DNA of 64,000 nucleotides, taken from positions 4,340,001 to 4,404,000 of the forward strand of contig JBHGNT010000001.1 of assembly GCA_043228905.1 (NCBI GenBank), read 5' to 3'. The position numbers and the translations under genes were made by a program. This document shows, piece after piece, positions 1-12,114 of this stretch. Each line of letters opens with the position of its first letter. Within the stretch, counting starts at the first letter, position 1. Source of the stretch: Azolla caroliniana. Its lineage: Eukaryota > Polypodiophyta. The notes below the pieces were generated by a model, which worked only from the letters and a program-made list of their open reading frames with translations, was not told the origin of the DNA and made no database searches.

Positions 1-700
1 AGCCATATGTGGGTGAGTTAAAGTTAGTAGAGAACTATTAGGTATGAATTGAATAGGTGTGAAGGAGTTAAAAAGAATGTCGTTGACGCTTAACTGAATT
101 GGAGAAGCGGGAAGAGTTGGCGCGCTCCAAAACCGTGTGTGTTGAGCTGAGCTATAAAAGGACTACTTGCTCCACCTCTCCACTCTCTGCTCCGTCTCTC
201 TGCGATGGCGTTTCCTTCTGCCCCCAGGGCTATGTCGCCACTGCCATTCTTGCTGCAAATCGAGCTTTTTCGGCCGTGTTGATGGTGGCCGTGTTGCAAG
301 TCGTTGTGGTCATGGCCGAGCCTATTTTGGTGGTGGTGTTGGTCATGGCCGAGCTGATTTTCATGATCGAGAGGATGTTGATCATGTGGAGGATCATTCT
401 GATTTTTTGGAGAATGATCACGCTAAATTTGTGGAGGATGATCATGCCGATCCTGTGGGGTTTCTGGGAATGGTGACGCTGCGGCTGCTCTTGATCATCT
501 TCATGCGGCTTCATTATAGATGGTGATGCGGGGGAGCAATGAATGAATTCGACTTCTTCATTCTCTTAGGTACCTTTTCTAAATCTTTCACCGATATATC
601 TTTATAACTTTTGCGATTTTGATGATCTTTCCTTTCATGATCTTCGGTTTGCACGTTGTGTATGTCTTCATTTCCTATTTGGTTGTGTAAATAATCCTTG
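1..700. other. No gene recognised; TATA-like site and GC-richer tract
   Basis: A TATA-like box (tataaaag, 153-160) is followed by a GC-richer stretch to about 530 that is open in two overlapping + strand frames. One frame reads a Gly/Arg/His-rich segment and then Asp-His-rich repeats (DHVEDHSDFLENDHAKF). The length and position next to copia debris would suit a retroelement promoter or leader, but no family motif is visible. From 530 to 700 the sequence is AT-rich and featureless. Confidence 0.3.
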
Positions 701-705
701 CACTG

Positions 706-1600
706 TCATCTCAATCCTTTCTCATTAGGGTAGGTCGGATTATTGTATAAGTAATGAGTTACTCGTACATCCTCATCTTCTGTTAGAACATCAGCATGTT
801 TTCGATTTTGAAACTGCTTCAAAAAACTCCTTGTGACCAGACCACCGTATTTTTCTATTTGGGAAACATTTGGAGTAATTAGATCATTTATCTTTAAATT
901 TTGTTTAACGTCACGTACCTCATGTTGTTTTTGTTGCCCAAATACACTAATCTCATCAAATATGACTGATTGGCTAATGAAAAAACCTGCATGTATGTGG
1001 ATAAAATACTTTGTATACTTTAACTCTAGAAGATTCACCATATCCAGTAAAAATACATTTTCTTGTGTGAGGATTTAATTCCTTCCTTTTGTCTATAGGT
1101 ACATGAGTGTAAGCGATCGAACCAAACACTCGTATATGACCAAGGTTAGCTTTATGCTTAAACCAAAGTGAATATGGTGTTTCAAGACCGAGTATCTTAT
1201 GTGGTGATCGGTTTTGCAGGTAACATGCAATGGCAACATCTTGTCAGAATCGAAGAGACAATCCGACATCTAGGAGGGTTCGATTCTTGCACTCAGCTAT
1301 ACCATTATGATGTGGGTTATATGGTACAGTATGCTAATGACTTATTCCGTTTTATTCACAAAAGCTCTTCTATTCATCACTAAAATACTCCCCTCCATTG
1401 TTAGTACAGACAGTTAAGATCTTACGTTAACATTTATCTTCTACATATGCTTTGTAATTTGACAAATGTAGTGTATGCTCGTGATTTCTTCTTAAGAAAG
1501 TATAATATAGCGAATCTTATGAAAATTATCTATAAACGAAATAAAATACTTGTAACCATTTATTGATAAATATTGCATCGGTCCACATTGCTTGTTGTAG
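706..1600 (-). mobile_element. Ty1/copia polyprotein fragment (integrase region), inverted copy
   Basis: Read on the minus strand, this is a degenerate copia integrase and post-integrase region. It includes the block around residues QSVIFDEISVF (about 900-990), matching the conserved segment just downstream of copia integrase. Frameshifts and stops break it. It is the mirror image of the copia fragment at about 1625-2340, so the two form an inverted repeat with only about 25 bp between the arms. It is a dead fragment with no LTR recognised on this side. Confidence 0.75.
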
Positions 1601-1624
1601 ATGCATCCCTCGCATAATGATAAT

Positions 1625-2340
1625 GCATTTACAAGTTATGTGGATTGATGCAATCTCTATCAATAGATGGTAACAAGTATTTTATTTCATTTATAGATGA
1701 CTTCACAAGATTCACTATATTATACTTTCTCGAGAAGAAATTAGGGGCATAAAATTCATTTACAAGTTACAAAGCATATGTAGAAAATCATTCTCACCTT
1801 AAGATCTTAACTATTCGTACCGACAATGGGGGGGAGTTTTTCAGCGATAAATGGAAAAAGGTTTTGTGAAGAAAAAATGGAATAAGGCATTAGTATACTG
1901 TACCATACAACCCACAACATAATGGTATAGCTGAACGCAAGAATCGAACCCTCGTAGATACATGTCGAAGTATGATTCAAGTTGCTGGATTGCCTCTTCG
2001 ATTCTCGCAAGAAGCAGTTGTCACTGCATGTTACCTGTAAAACCGATCACCACATAAGATACTTGGTGTACAACAAACTATTCGCTTTGGTTTAGGCATA
2101 AACCTTAGTCATCTTCGAGGGTTTGGTTCAATTGCTTACTTTTACATGCCTACAAAGAAAAGGAAGAAATTAGATCCTCATATTAGAAAATGTATTTTTA
2201 CCGGATATGGTGAATCTTTTGGAGTTAAAACATACAAACTATTTGATCTACATACACACAGGTTTTTCTTTAGTCGATCAGTCATATTTGATGAAATTAG
2301 TGTACTTGAGCAACAAAAACAACATGAGGCCTAGAGAGAG
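1625..2340 (+). mobile_element. Ty1/copia polyprotein fragment (integrase to linker)
   Basis: The plus strand reads degenerate copia integrase core around 1805-1840 (a TDNGGEF-like motif) and then a NGIAERKNRT-like block near 1920-1950. After it comes the typical downstream segment with KKRKKLDPH, CIFTGYGE and RSVIFDEISV (2146-2330). Internal stops and frameshifts make it non-functional. Its 3' edge joins directly to repeat A at 2334. It pairs with the inverted copy at 706-1600. Confidence 0.8.
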
Positions 2341-3032
2341 CATTCAAGAATTATATCATCAAGAACAGGAAAATATAAAAGGATGATTGGAAGCCCAATC
2401 ATTGCGTTAAATGTCAGAAACCCGAGGAGAATTATCATGTAATTCAGAGCATTCAAAAACAAATCGTATTGACGAAGAAGCATGGAAAGTTTTTTCGTGG
2501 ATGACATCTGATGACTAAGAAGCAGAAGAATTTAATGCAAGCAGTAGAAATGTGGTTCCCCATGGGCAAGGTAATTAGAGGGATGATAAGATCTACTCTT
2601 TACACACTCATGATAATGATCTAAAAGAGAGATGAAAATGGAAAGCTAATTGATTAGAGGTCTTTCAGGTAATTAAGAGAGAAGAATGAGGCAAAGTTAA
2701 TGGGTTTCTAGTGCTAATTTCCAATTAAAATAGAAGGATGGATTTTCTAAAGTTGTTAATGTTCGTAAATTCTAAGAGGTGAGTTAATAATATCCCAAGA
2801 GAAGAAGATTAAAAAACTCTTGGATATATTTAACATCCATGTATTGGCTTGGGTTGTGGATTGACACAATTTGAATGGATTTTCTGTTGTTTTATGTTGG
2901 ACATTAATGTGGTGGGGTCTCGTATCTATGCATCATATCGTTAACGATTCATTCATCTTCAAAGTCGTGCTCATGTTGGTTTTCGGTGGACTCATTTCAT
3001 TGATGATTTTGATTTACATTTAGATCACCAAT
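2334..3032 (+). repeat. Dispersed repeat A, copy 1
   Basis: This roughly 700-bp segment recurs at 9433-10175. Shared stretches include the opening 'gagcattcaagaattat' and, near the far end, 'tatgcatcatat' followed by 'gttaacgatt'. The copies differ by many substitutions and by indels; copy 2 has extra sequence after the second 'cattcaaaaac'. Copy 1 is fused to the copia fragment, so it is probably retroelement-derived. I see no intact coding sequence. Confidence 0.8.
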
Positions 3033-6000
3033 TTATCAGGTTTCATTGAGTCGTGGAGGGAATTATATGTGACATACATATTCAAGTATTGAGTATTGCC
3101 CCCCTCGCGTTGTCCTACCACCTTTTGTATAGTGGTTTATGAACTTGAGGTTGATACCATCAAGGTTTGGTTCGTAAATTGGTCAAGATTAGTAATAGTT
3201 TGCAAATTGTAAGAGAGTTGAGGTCAAGAAATATTGTTGTCACAAGGGACAACGGTTGCTTTGCAATTAGAGTTGGTGTAGACTCATGTCCCAAATTGAA
3301 AGTGTGCTCTATGATGAATTTGTTAGTTATGAACGTGCACCAACATGTGTGGACAACATAAAGGGGGGTGGAGGGGTGCATTGAATATGGGAGATAGGTA
3401 AACAATTTGTCTTAAGAGACTGCACTTTCTCGACCAACCGTAGAAAATGTTCTATGATTAGATGCACACGTGGTCTTTGCTAGAACATGAATGGCGGAGT
3501 GTGGGGACACATACATGGGTGTGCATGGTGAAATGAACACTTGCTCTTAGTTAGAGTTCCTAAGTGAGCAGTGAGTAAATGTTTGAGCATATAGATGATG
3601 TGTTGTGAATGCATGTCTTGGGGGATCAAGGCTAATTAGTCTGTATCTGGCTATCCAACTATAGATTCGTTGATGTTTGTGATGCAATTAGGAGGTTTTA
3701 GAGATGGATGATGAGTTTAGACAAGTTGTGAAAATAGAAAGGATTAGTTTAGTTAAGCTCTTTATCGTTTATGAGGAGACCAATTTGACCCACAAATGAT
3801 CATGTATGTGAGTCTTTCCTTATAAAAAGTGGGTTACTACTATATAGTGAAAACATTTTACTTGAAAATAATGCAGACACATATGCATATGGGTTTTAAC
3901 TTATCATGTTAGTCTAACTAGTCATCGTACTTAATGCAAATTACATTATATGTTGAGCAATGAGCACGTGAGACCTAAGTGATATTCATCCTCTACTAGG
4001 ATTTTGTTGCGTATCTTCATGCTTTGGTTTGGCAATGTTGATGGTGTGGGTGAGGTGGGGGTGTAAACATTTCTTCCACTATTAGGGAAGGCACAAATAT
4101 TATGCGTATTGTGTGTCTATGCATATACATATGTTTACCGACTCTTATTCTCAATATTTGAAGTCTAACAAAACAATACAAAGTAATGAAATCGAAATTG
4201 CCCATGAATCCATTCAATTGAATGTCGTGATTTTAGTTTGAGCTTTTAGGATTGCGGAATTTTTTTGAAATTTCTTTCTTCTACTTTAATTGTTTCAAGA
4301 TGCTAGCACAATGGAGAAACCTATTCATATTTAATTATGTTGAAATCTTCTTAAAATGAGCATGCATTGCAAGATCAGATATCACTATTAATCTTTTTCA
4401 ATAACTGCTTATGCTTTTAGAAAACAAAGCACTCTATCAAAAACCACAAAACTTGATAGAAGATATAACTTTCTTGAAATAATGAACTTTTAATGACATT
4501 AAGATTATTCCACGAACTCAATCGAACCGAATTGCAAAACCATAGCTTAACGGCTTTTCGGTTCGGTTTGAACCTTTATTGGTTTAATGGTTTTTGGTTT
4601 AAAGAGTTTGAAACGGTGGTTCAAACGGTTTAAAAAATCAAAATTTGAAATAATGTAAAATTAAAAAAATTAAAATGTCAAATTTTATATTTTCACCTAT
4701 CTTGAAAACCAAAACCTAACTATGAGGCTTAATGTCACTAAAACTGTTTGGTTTTAAGCTTGATTTTTTGCAAGTGTTCAGTTTAAACTGTTTTAGTTTA
4801 AACGATTCCATGGTTCGGTTTATGTTTCTATTATTTTAAATAGTTTGAGTTTGATAGTTTCAAATTGAACTGAACCGTTGCCCATTGTTAATTAAGATTG
4901 TTGTGTATGCATGGGTGCACATACACACATGCTTAACATTATCACGAGAGAAACCCCATTTTATTTGAAAGTGTCTCATTCATTATTGAGTTAATTCACA
5001 TTTTGTAAATATAAGTGAACTCATGAGAAAACATTATTAGCACGAGCTTCTCCGTTGTGCATGTATATGCATATGTATATGAATGAAATACACATAAAGA
5101 GATCGAAACTGGCCTACTTAGCTTCTTACTTGTTGCTCAATTTATAGTCGATACAAAGGTACCCATTTGGGTTGGCTTAGCTACGTGCGTGCTAAAAAGG
5201 GTGTGCTAAAAGGGTGGGTTCGCTTAGCTACATGCATGCTAAATAGGGTGGCACATGAACAAGACACTACTAATTATTGCCCTTCCTACACAAGGAGAGC
5301 CACATTGGCTAGTACCATAGTAAACAGTTTTACAGGCCTCAAAAGATGTAACCCCATAATATCACCACCAAGTGTGTAAGATCTCCATATACCCTAACAG
5401 GATCTGTATCAGAGATCAGAGACCGGAATTTTATGAGTAAACCCACCATTCCAAGCATTAAATGAGATGTTAAATTTTTCCCTAAGTAGAAATATAATCA
5501 CTTCCTCATTTGTAGTAGTATATAGACATAATCCGTTGTCAAAAGGGACCCGTGGGAAGGAATGTGCTGATCTATGGCTCAGAATACTAAGTTCTGCTAT
5601 TCCAATTCTGTTTTGGCTTGTTTAATTAGAACTAGCTTGAATTTTATCTTTATCTTTGCAATTCAAAGTCGTCTGTTATCTATCAATTTAGAGTTTTATC
5701 CTTGCAATGAGTCTTTATTTATTTAATTAATTATTCAATTGTAAGAATGGTTTCATTCCATTATTTTGTCTAAAAATTTCAAGTATGGACTCATGAGAAA
5801 ACAAGAAAGCAAGAAATTGATGTGTGAGGTGAGGAGGGAGGGAAGTTTGCTTTGGTATTCATCCATGTGTTTGCTGATGATCTACGTATATGCAGTGTAT
5901 ATTTCGGTCTCTTGGAAAGCATATATACACGCATGATCTACGTACGCCCAGGCTCGTCTCTGCAATTGAATCTATCTATCTATCTGTCTTTTTTAATTGA

Positions 6001-6836
6001 ATCAGTCCTTGCAATCGTTATGACTCTAAATGAGAGAAAGTTGGTAATTACGCTAACCTAATTGGTCCAAAAGAACTGAGCGAGCGATATAGCAATTGAA
6101 ATTGAAACAGTCAGTCATCTTTGAATTGCTATTATATCAGAATTGGTTAAGATTCACTCGTTAGAGGTATTTTCTGTATCATTGTGAATGATGTTTTTGC
6201 ACTTTGCGGTTTACATTTAAAGGCTTGATGTGATCTTAGGTGATTCCTTAACAAAATGCATGTTTTCTACATGTGTAAAAACAGTTCATCTACTCAGATT
6301 TGGTTCTATTTTCTGTTTGCTTCATGTAGATTCTGGATGTATGGAGGTAAGTGAAGATTGTTTAATGAATTGCATCTGTAAAATGGTGCAAAATCTGCGT
6401 CTCAAACGCTTGCTTATAAGGAGGGGGAATGCAAGGTAGAAGATCACCAGTAATTAACTTAATGCAGGTAGCCATGGATTAATGGCAATCCATTGCTCAT
6501 GCGCAATCAGCGTACCGTAAACCTCAATACTGTAGGTTTTCTGTATCCTTCCACATGCAGCGGACATCATGCAGATTTCCAAGAATCCACATCACCAATA
6601 GACTTTAAAAACTTTTAGAAAAGATTTACCCTAATAAACATTCATAACCGGAGACGTTGCTGGATTTTACTAGAAAAAGCTCCATTTTATTAGACAGTGG
6701 TTTGATTCATTCATTTATTGAGTGAATTGGTGTATGCAATTCATGTTTTTGCAGATACAAGCAAATTCATGAGAGAGAACCATTATTGAGCAGGAGCATC
6801 TCATCTTCTCACTTCCTGATCTTCTCAATGTAAAAG
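3033..6836. other. Gene-free AT-rich stretch
   Basis: I recognise no gene, RNA or full mobile element here. Around 4530-4870 there is low-complexity sequence rich in 'ggtttggtttaaa' and 'cggttcggttt' words. At 5165-5260 the phrase 'cttagctacgtgcgtgctaaa' is imperfectly repeated. The rest is plain AT-rich intergenic sequence. Confidence 0.5.
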
Positions 6837-9083
6837 TTAATTGAATAGCATACGAGAAATCGTTTCCCACCCACTATCAGAAGGACGAGATCGGTCCCAG
6901 AACAAGGCAGTTTCTGGCGAGGGACACACAGTGTAGAGGGGTGCGCCATTACTATCCACACTTCCACATAAGCTTCCATTAATACCTTGGCAACATGGCC
7001 TTAGCGAGAGCATATCTATCATTTTTTAACACACATACACACATTTAGTACCTAATAACAGTATTAAGGATTTGAGGAACTTGTGGTAACCCTAGGTTTT
7101 TTGCAACTAGCAGGAAAGGAAACAGAATGATTTGAATGAGCTTATGTCTCACCCCCTTATCACAAAACATTAACGAAATGGAAACAATCAGAGGGCACTT
7201 GTGTTGTTGTTACCTTTCGTGGCGTTAATCGCTGAATCCAGATCTAACGCGATGAACTCGGCGAGATTATATTTGTCTCGTAGAGCTGTTAACTTGGCTG
7301 CAAGTTGTTGATTGTGGGGAACACTGATCGAATTGCTGATCGAGTCATTGCATGCCGTATAATTATTCAGAGATGCGAAGAATGGAAGGCAACCAATCGG
7401 TTGTAGATTCGTCACAGCTATGGATCGGAATCCCAATCCATACAGTGCCTCTAGATTTGCACCGATTCCATCAATCAGCTTTGGAATAAATGCACCTAAC
7501 TGCAGAAAAATGGGTTCAGATTCAATCAAAATATATATAAACCTCTTATGCAAATTTGCATAAGGTGTTTAAATCTAAAGTCTGTCTTTTATAATTTTTA
7601 TGTGTCAGGTGTTTAAATCGAAACCTGTCTTTTATTTATGTGTATACTCTTTAAATCTAAAGTCTGTCTTTCATAATAAAAAATGAATTTGCTCCATTGA
7701 GCAAGATTGTAGAAGAAGACAGTAGATTTGTATCAGGAAAAAAGAATGAAAAGGTTTGCATCAAAAAAAGAATTAAAACACAGCGTTTTGCTCACCTCAT
7801 CGGCTCGATTTTCAGAGACGTAGGGGTAGTAGTCATTGCCACCAATGGTGAAGAGACATATGGATGATGCTATGAGGCTCTGGGACACCATTCCTTCATC
7901 GATTAGGGAGCTTAGCTGTTGAATCTGTGTGCTAATGTTAGGGTATGTGGAGGACAATGTGAAGAATATCCCACTTCCTCCATATGCAAAGTTAATGCCT
8001 GCTGTACTGTTGCTGTTCGAGGAGGAGTTTAGAAGGCTATACGGAACAGGAGGTTCCACTTGAAGATAAGAAGCTGTGCATTACAAACCAACAGAGAAAT
8101 GAAAACAGCCTAAATGAAGCTGCCATAAAATTTCTGTTCTTTACATTGTTCTTTTGAATGCCTAAATTAAGTTTACATTTAAAGCTGTGCTGCCGGTTCA
8201 GAGATTAGACATGACTAATTGTTTGCTTACTGATACTTGCAAATCTTGATTAGAATCGCTAATCAGGCCATTGATCAGACATTGTGGCTCCTTTAAAATT
8301 TTGATGCATGTATGCGGAAATTTAGGTTTGATATTATGGAGTTAATAAGGACCCCAAAGAACAAATAAAAATTTCTGTTCTTTACATGCGAAAGGACTTA
8401 ATATTTCACTAAGTTTGCAGACATTGTTCTTTTGGATGTCTAAATCTTTACATAAAGATGTGGTTCCATGAGAATTCCATGTCCTGCCACTTCAGAGATT
8501 ACGCATGATTAATTGTTGTTGCTTACTGACACTTGCAAATCATGATCAGATTAATCACTAATCAGGCCATTGAGCAAACATTGTGGCTCTCCTTCAATTT
8601 AATAAGCATGCATTTGGAAATTTAGGTTTGGTGTGGAGTTAATAAGGATCCCAAAGAACAGATAAAAAATTTGTGCGATATTTCTAAAGAAGGCATTTAC
8701 CATAAAAGTCTGTGAGAACCCTTCCATCAGAGAATCTTCCAGAGGGAGTGCCAGGCACAGTTTGACCATAGGGTTTCCTCCAGGGAGCATTATTTTGCTC
8801 ACCTACAAGGTTGAGTCTGGAATCAGACTTATCAAGATTTCCTGTGTCTGCAAACGCGTCCCCAAATGCAAACAAGGCCGTGTAGGTTTTGGCATTAGCT
8901 TGAGCTTCTGCAAAAGGAATAATGGTCAAGGATAATCATGAACCAAGAGTCCATTACTTATATATATCCACCAAAGAAGCTGTGCAGAGAAAGACACAGA
9001 CACACAATGCCGAGAAGCTTACCAACAACTGAAATTATCATGAGGAAAGAAGCCACAATATAGCTTATTGCCTCCATCTTCAT
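6837..9083 (-). CDS. GDSL esterase/lipase family protein lacking catalytic Ser and His
   Basis: The five-exon model on the minus strand is 9083-9023, 8907-8701, 8058-7796, 7499-7214 and 7015-6837. Every junction is GT-AG and in phase, giving 331 residues and a stop at 6837-6839. The first in-frame ATG opens a signal peptide (residues 1-20), so the protein is probably secreted. GDSL family blocks are present: block I around residues 35-44, block II Gly (AYGGSG, 115-119), block III Asn (GGND, 162-165) and block V near the C-terminus. The family hydrolyses esters and lipids with a Ser-Asp-His triad. Here block I reads FGDAFADTGN, with Ala38 (gcg) replacing Ser, and block V reads FWDRSR, with Arg316 replacing His. 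Asp313 remains. The frame is intact, so this looks like a pseudoenzyme or a very young pseudogene. The closest type I recall is the At5g03610-like group. Confidence is for the gene model. Confidence 0.9.
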
Positions 9084-9159
9084 GGACCAGCTGCCTGTCC
9101 TTCTTGTCGAGCTTGAGAATACACAGGGGAAATGAGCCACTCAAGTCGAAGAGTTATAC

Positions 9160-9186
9160 ATACATATATATATATATATATATAAT
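9160..9186 (-). promoter_or_regulatory. TATA-rich tract, likely promoter of the GDSL gene
   Basis: An alternating TA run lies about 80-100 bp upstream of the GDSL start codon on the minus strand, a suitable place for a TATA box. It is also simply a (TA)n microsatellite, so the assignment is inference. Confidence 0.4.
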
Positions 9187-9432
9187 TAAGACTAAGTTGA
9201 GTCCAGACTCCATATCTGTTCATGTTTCTAATTATAGCTTCAATTATTAATCGAAAAATGAGTAAATTTTAAGCAGGTTATATTTATTAATGACTGTGGT
9301 GGGGATCCTTGGAATTTTTGGGGAAGATTTCTGGAGTGATTATGGTGTCGTCTTACGTGTATCATTTTGGAGGCGATCACTTTAGAGCAGAAGCGATTTA
9401 ATGTGTAGATTGCGTATCATCTCTGCCCCATA

Positions 9433-10175
9433 GAGCATTCAAGAATTATATCATCAAGAACAGGAAAACATAAAAGGATGATTGGAAGCCCAATCATTGC
9501 GTTGAATGGCGGAAACATCAGGAGAATTATCCTATAATTCAGAGCATTCAAAAACATTCATAAGGCAGAGGGATCGATCATCAAAACGTATTGAAGAAGA
9601 AGCATGGAAAGTTTTTTCGTGGATGATGATGACTAAGAAGCAGAAGAATTTAGTGCAAGCAGTAGAAATGTGGTTCCCCATGGGAAAGGTAATTAGAGGG
9701 ATGATAAGATCTACTCTTTACACACTAATGATAAAGATCTAAAAGAGGGATGAAAATGGAAAGCTAATTACTTCGAGGAATTTCAAGTAATTACGGTAGA
9801 AGAATGAGGCAAACGTAATGGGATTCTGGTGCAGATTTCCTATTTAGATAGAAGGATGGATTTTCTATGGTTGTTAATGTCTGTAAATTCTAAGATGTGA
9901 GTTAATAATAATACGAAGTGAAGAAGATTCAAAGACTCTTGGAGACATTTTACCATTCAATGGATTTGTTGTTTGAAATCCTGCAATGTATTGGAGTGGA
10001 TTGTGGAGTGACACAATTTAAATGGATTTTGTATTTTTTTAAGAACTTGGACATGAATGTGGTGGAGTCTCATATCTATGCATCATATTGTTAACGATTT
10101 ATTCATCTTCAAAGTTAGAATCATGTTTCTTTCCGGCGTCAATTCGTTTATGATTTTGATTGACGTTTGGATCGC
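9433..10175 (+). repeat. Dispersed repeat A, copy 2
   Basis: This is the second copy of the segment seen at 2334-3032, in the same orientation. It stands alone, without the copia fragment that precedes copy 1. It begins just after a stretch upstream of the GDSL promoter. No intact ORF or terminal repeats were recognised. Confidence 0.8.
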
Positions 10176-10230
10176 CTTTATTGTGCCTAGGATCACCTCT
10201 TGGGTGGTGATAATTAACTCTGGCTTAGGA

Positions 10231-10300
10231 AACTCCTTGGTTTAACCCCCTTGTGCAAGGTATCTCAATTAGACATACGAGGGGGTTAAACCAAGGAGTT
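10231..10300. repeat. Perfect 21-bp inverted repeat with short loop
   Basis: The arms at 10231-10251 and 10280-10300 are exact reverse complements (arm begins aactccttggtttaacc), separated by 28 bp. This could be a tiny foldback element or a hairpin. No coding context was found. Confidence 0.85.
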
Positions 10301-10794
10301 TATGCAACTTCATTTTAAATTGGTTGTTTTGTTTGTTAATTAATTTCTCTTCTCGTAATGAATTTTTATGTATTTATTTTTCATCGTTATCACTTTATTA
10401 TCTTAATCGAGCATCTATTAACTAATCATTTGATTTTCTAAAACAATTTTCACCTTTTTTATGTTAACAATTTAAGGCTTTAATTATACATCATAGTCCC
10501 CTAACAAATTTCTTCAAACCTAAATCATCACAACATTGGATGAATGCCCAATCATTGTTTTGAATGGTGTTAACAATGCATATATTTGTCATATTATGAA
10601 CTTTTAAGTTTTTTCTATGCATGGTTTGAACCCTTTCGGTTCCGGACAAAGAGATTTTGCTTAAAAGATAGATGCAAAGTAGAAAATTTGAACCATTTGA
10701 TATTATTTAGATTGAAGCTACATATGCTATTAGGAAGCTTTATTAGCATTCATCCCCCCCTTTATGATGCATTTTTTTTTCCCCCAAAAAAGAA
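10301..10794. other. Gene-free AT-rich stretch
   Basis: AT-rich sequence with short homopolymer runs (t and c near 10766-10785). I see no gene or recognisable element. Confidence 0.5.
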
Positions 10795-11105
10795 GCTACT
10801 TACCCATTACTTCAGAGAGATTACTATAGAAAGACTATAGAAGGTGGCTTATACATAAATCGGCAAATCACCCTCCAACCGAGTTCAAGAATATGAGACT
10901 ACGTACATATCCTTTCAAACTTACTACTTAATGTATAGCTATAAACTAGTGCCCTTAATCACCGGCTAGTACGAACCGAATCTTGTTGCCTACAACGAAT
11001 GGAGGGTGGGAGGTGAGTAGGAAATAGCCAGCGTGGGGGTTGGTAGTTCCACCTCAGGCCGTTTCCTCCTTGCGTCACAATCAGTGTGTTGCACCATTTT
11101 TGCCA
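10795..11105 (+). repeat. Dispersed repeat B, copy 1
   Basis: This roughly 310-bp segment matches 14385-14705 in the same orientation. Both copies contain 'gaagctact', 'ccaa.c.agttcaagaa' and 'agccagcgtggggg', and both end at 'gccatttttgccaaa' or close to it. Each begins after a T/C homopolymer tract and 'ccaaaa'. The element family is unknown; a LINE or SINE tail is possible. Confidence 0.8.
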
Positions 11106-11220
11106 AAAGCGCAAACGGGCAGTGACCACGTCGTTTGAGTGGCCACAAACCTTGTCCAATTGCCCTTGTAGGCAGTTGATTGATAATCGCGAACCATATA
11201 TCCATGATCAATTCCTCCGA

Positions 11221-11238
11221 GGGGGGGGGGGGGGGGGG
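11221..11238 (+). repeat. Poly-G tract (18 G)
   Basis: An uninterrupted run of 18 G. It could form a G-quadruplex, and its length may be unreliable in sequencing. Confidence 0.9.
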
Positions 11239-11640
11239 CTACCAGATCTTGGAAAACCTTTAGGCAATATGCTTTCCATACATACCACAGGGTGAATCCT
11301 GCGATCAAGATCTAAATCTCTCGATACCAAGGGGATGCGGTCTTCAAGCCTCTCTCAAATCACGTCTTGACAAGCATTCATAGCACCAACTGTCTACATT
11401 CAAGGCATCCGTCCAACTATCAACCGAGAGATCGATCCAATGATGCATATTTGTTTATATAGGTTCAACCATGTTGGGATGAATGAGCACATGGTTCCAC
11501 AATAGCATTAATGTATTTGTTAAGCTTATCAACTAGATTTACTAGATCTACACATAAACTTCCTATCCTAAAGCACAAAATCTTTAGCACTTAAACACTT
11601 CTATTTTATCAATAATTAAAATGCTTCATAAAACATAGGT
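11239..11640. other. Gene-free stretch
   Basis: No coding sequence or repeat recognised between the poly-G tract and the PPR remnant. Confidence 0.5.
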
Positions 11641-11654
11641 ACACAATTTAAATT

Positions 11655-12050
11655 GTTCCACTATGCAATTTCATGGAATATATTGAATGTCGGATATGTG
11701 GAACATGGATATAATGAGGCAACACTCTCCCTCTTTGAGCAAATGCAAAGACTTGTTTCACACTTGTTTGCTGCCTAAAAGCATGTTGCATGTGGTAGCA
11801 TTAGAGCTACATTAATAGGCAATGAAATTCACAAGGACATTGTACAAAAAGCCGTTGAAAGAGATTATTTCATTGGCAATACATTAGTAGATATGTACGC
11901 GAAATCTGGGTCACTTGCTAAGGCACAAGTAGTATTTAACAAGCTTTCAGCCCAAGAACATGTCTCTTTAAATGCACTAATTACAGGACATGCTGAGAAT
12001 GGGAGATTTGAGAAAGTTCTCAATCAATTTCATCAAACGAAGGATCCATG
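11655..12050 (+). pseudogene. Pentatricopeptide repeat (PPR) protein fragment
   Basis: The plus strand shows PLS-type PPR signatures. An upstream motif reads GYVEHGYNEATLSLFEQMQ (about 11690-11750), and from about 11870 come GNTLVDMYAKSGSL, A.VVFNKLSAQEHVSLNALI and TGHAENGRFEKVLNQF. At least one stop (near 11777) and a frame change interrupt it, and only about three repeats remain, against ten or more in working family members. PPR proteins bind organellar RNA. This is a truncated relic, perhaps carried here by a retroelement. Confidence 0.8.
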
Positions 12051-12114
12051 GCTAGCCATTGTCTTACACAAGGCGGGATCGGGAAGGATCTATTTTGTAT
12101 TTTGTAGTTGATAT

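Noticed and set aside
99-526. Two overlapping + strand frames of about 120 codons
   Set aside because: The longer one needs a TTG start, and neither shows a domain or codon bias; recorded only as open GC-richer sequence beside retroelement debris.
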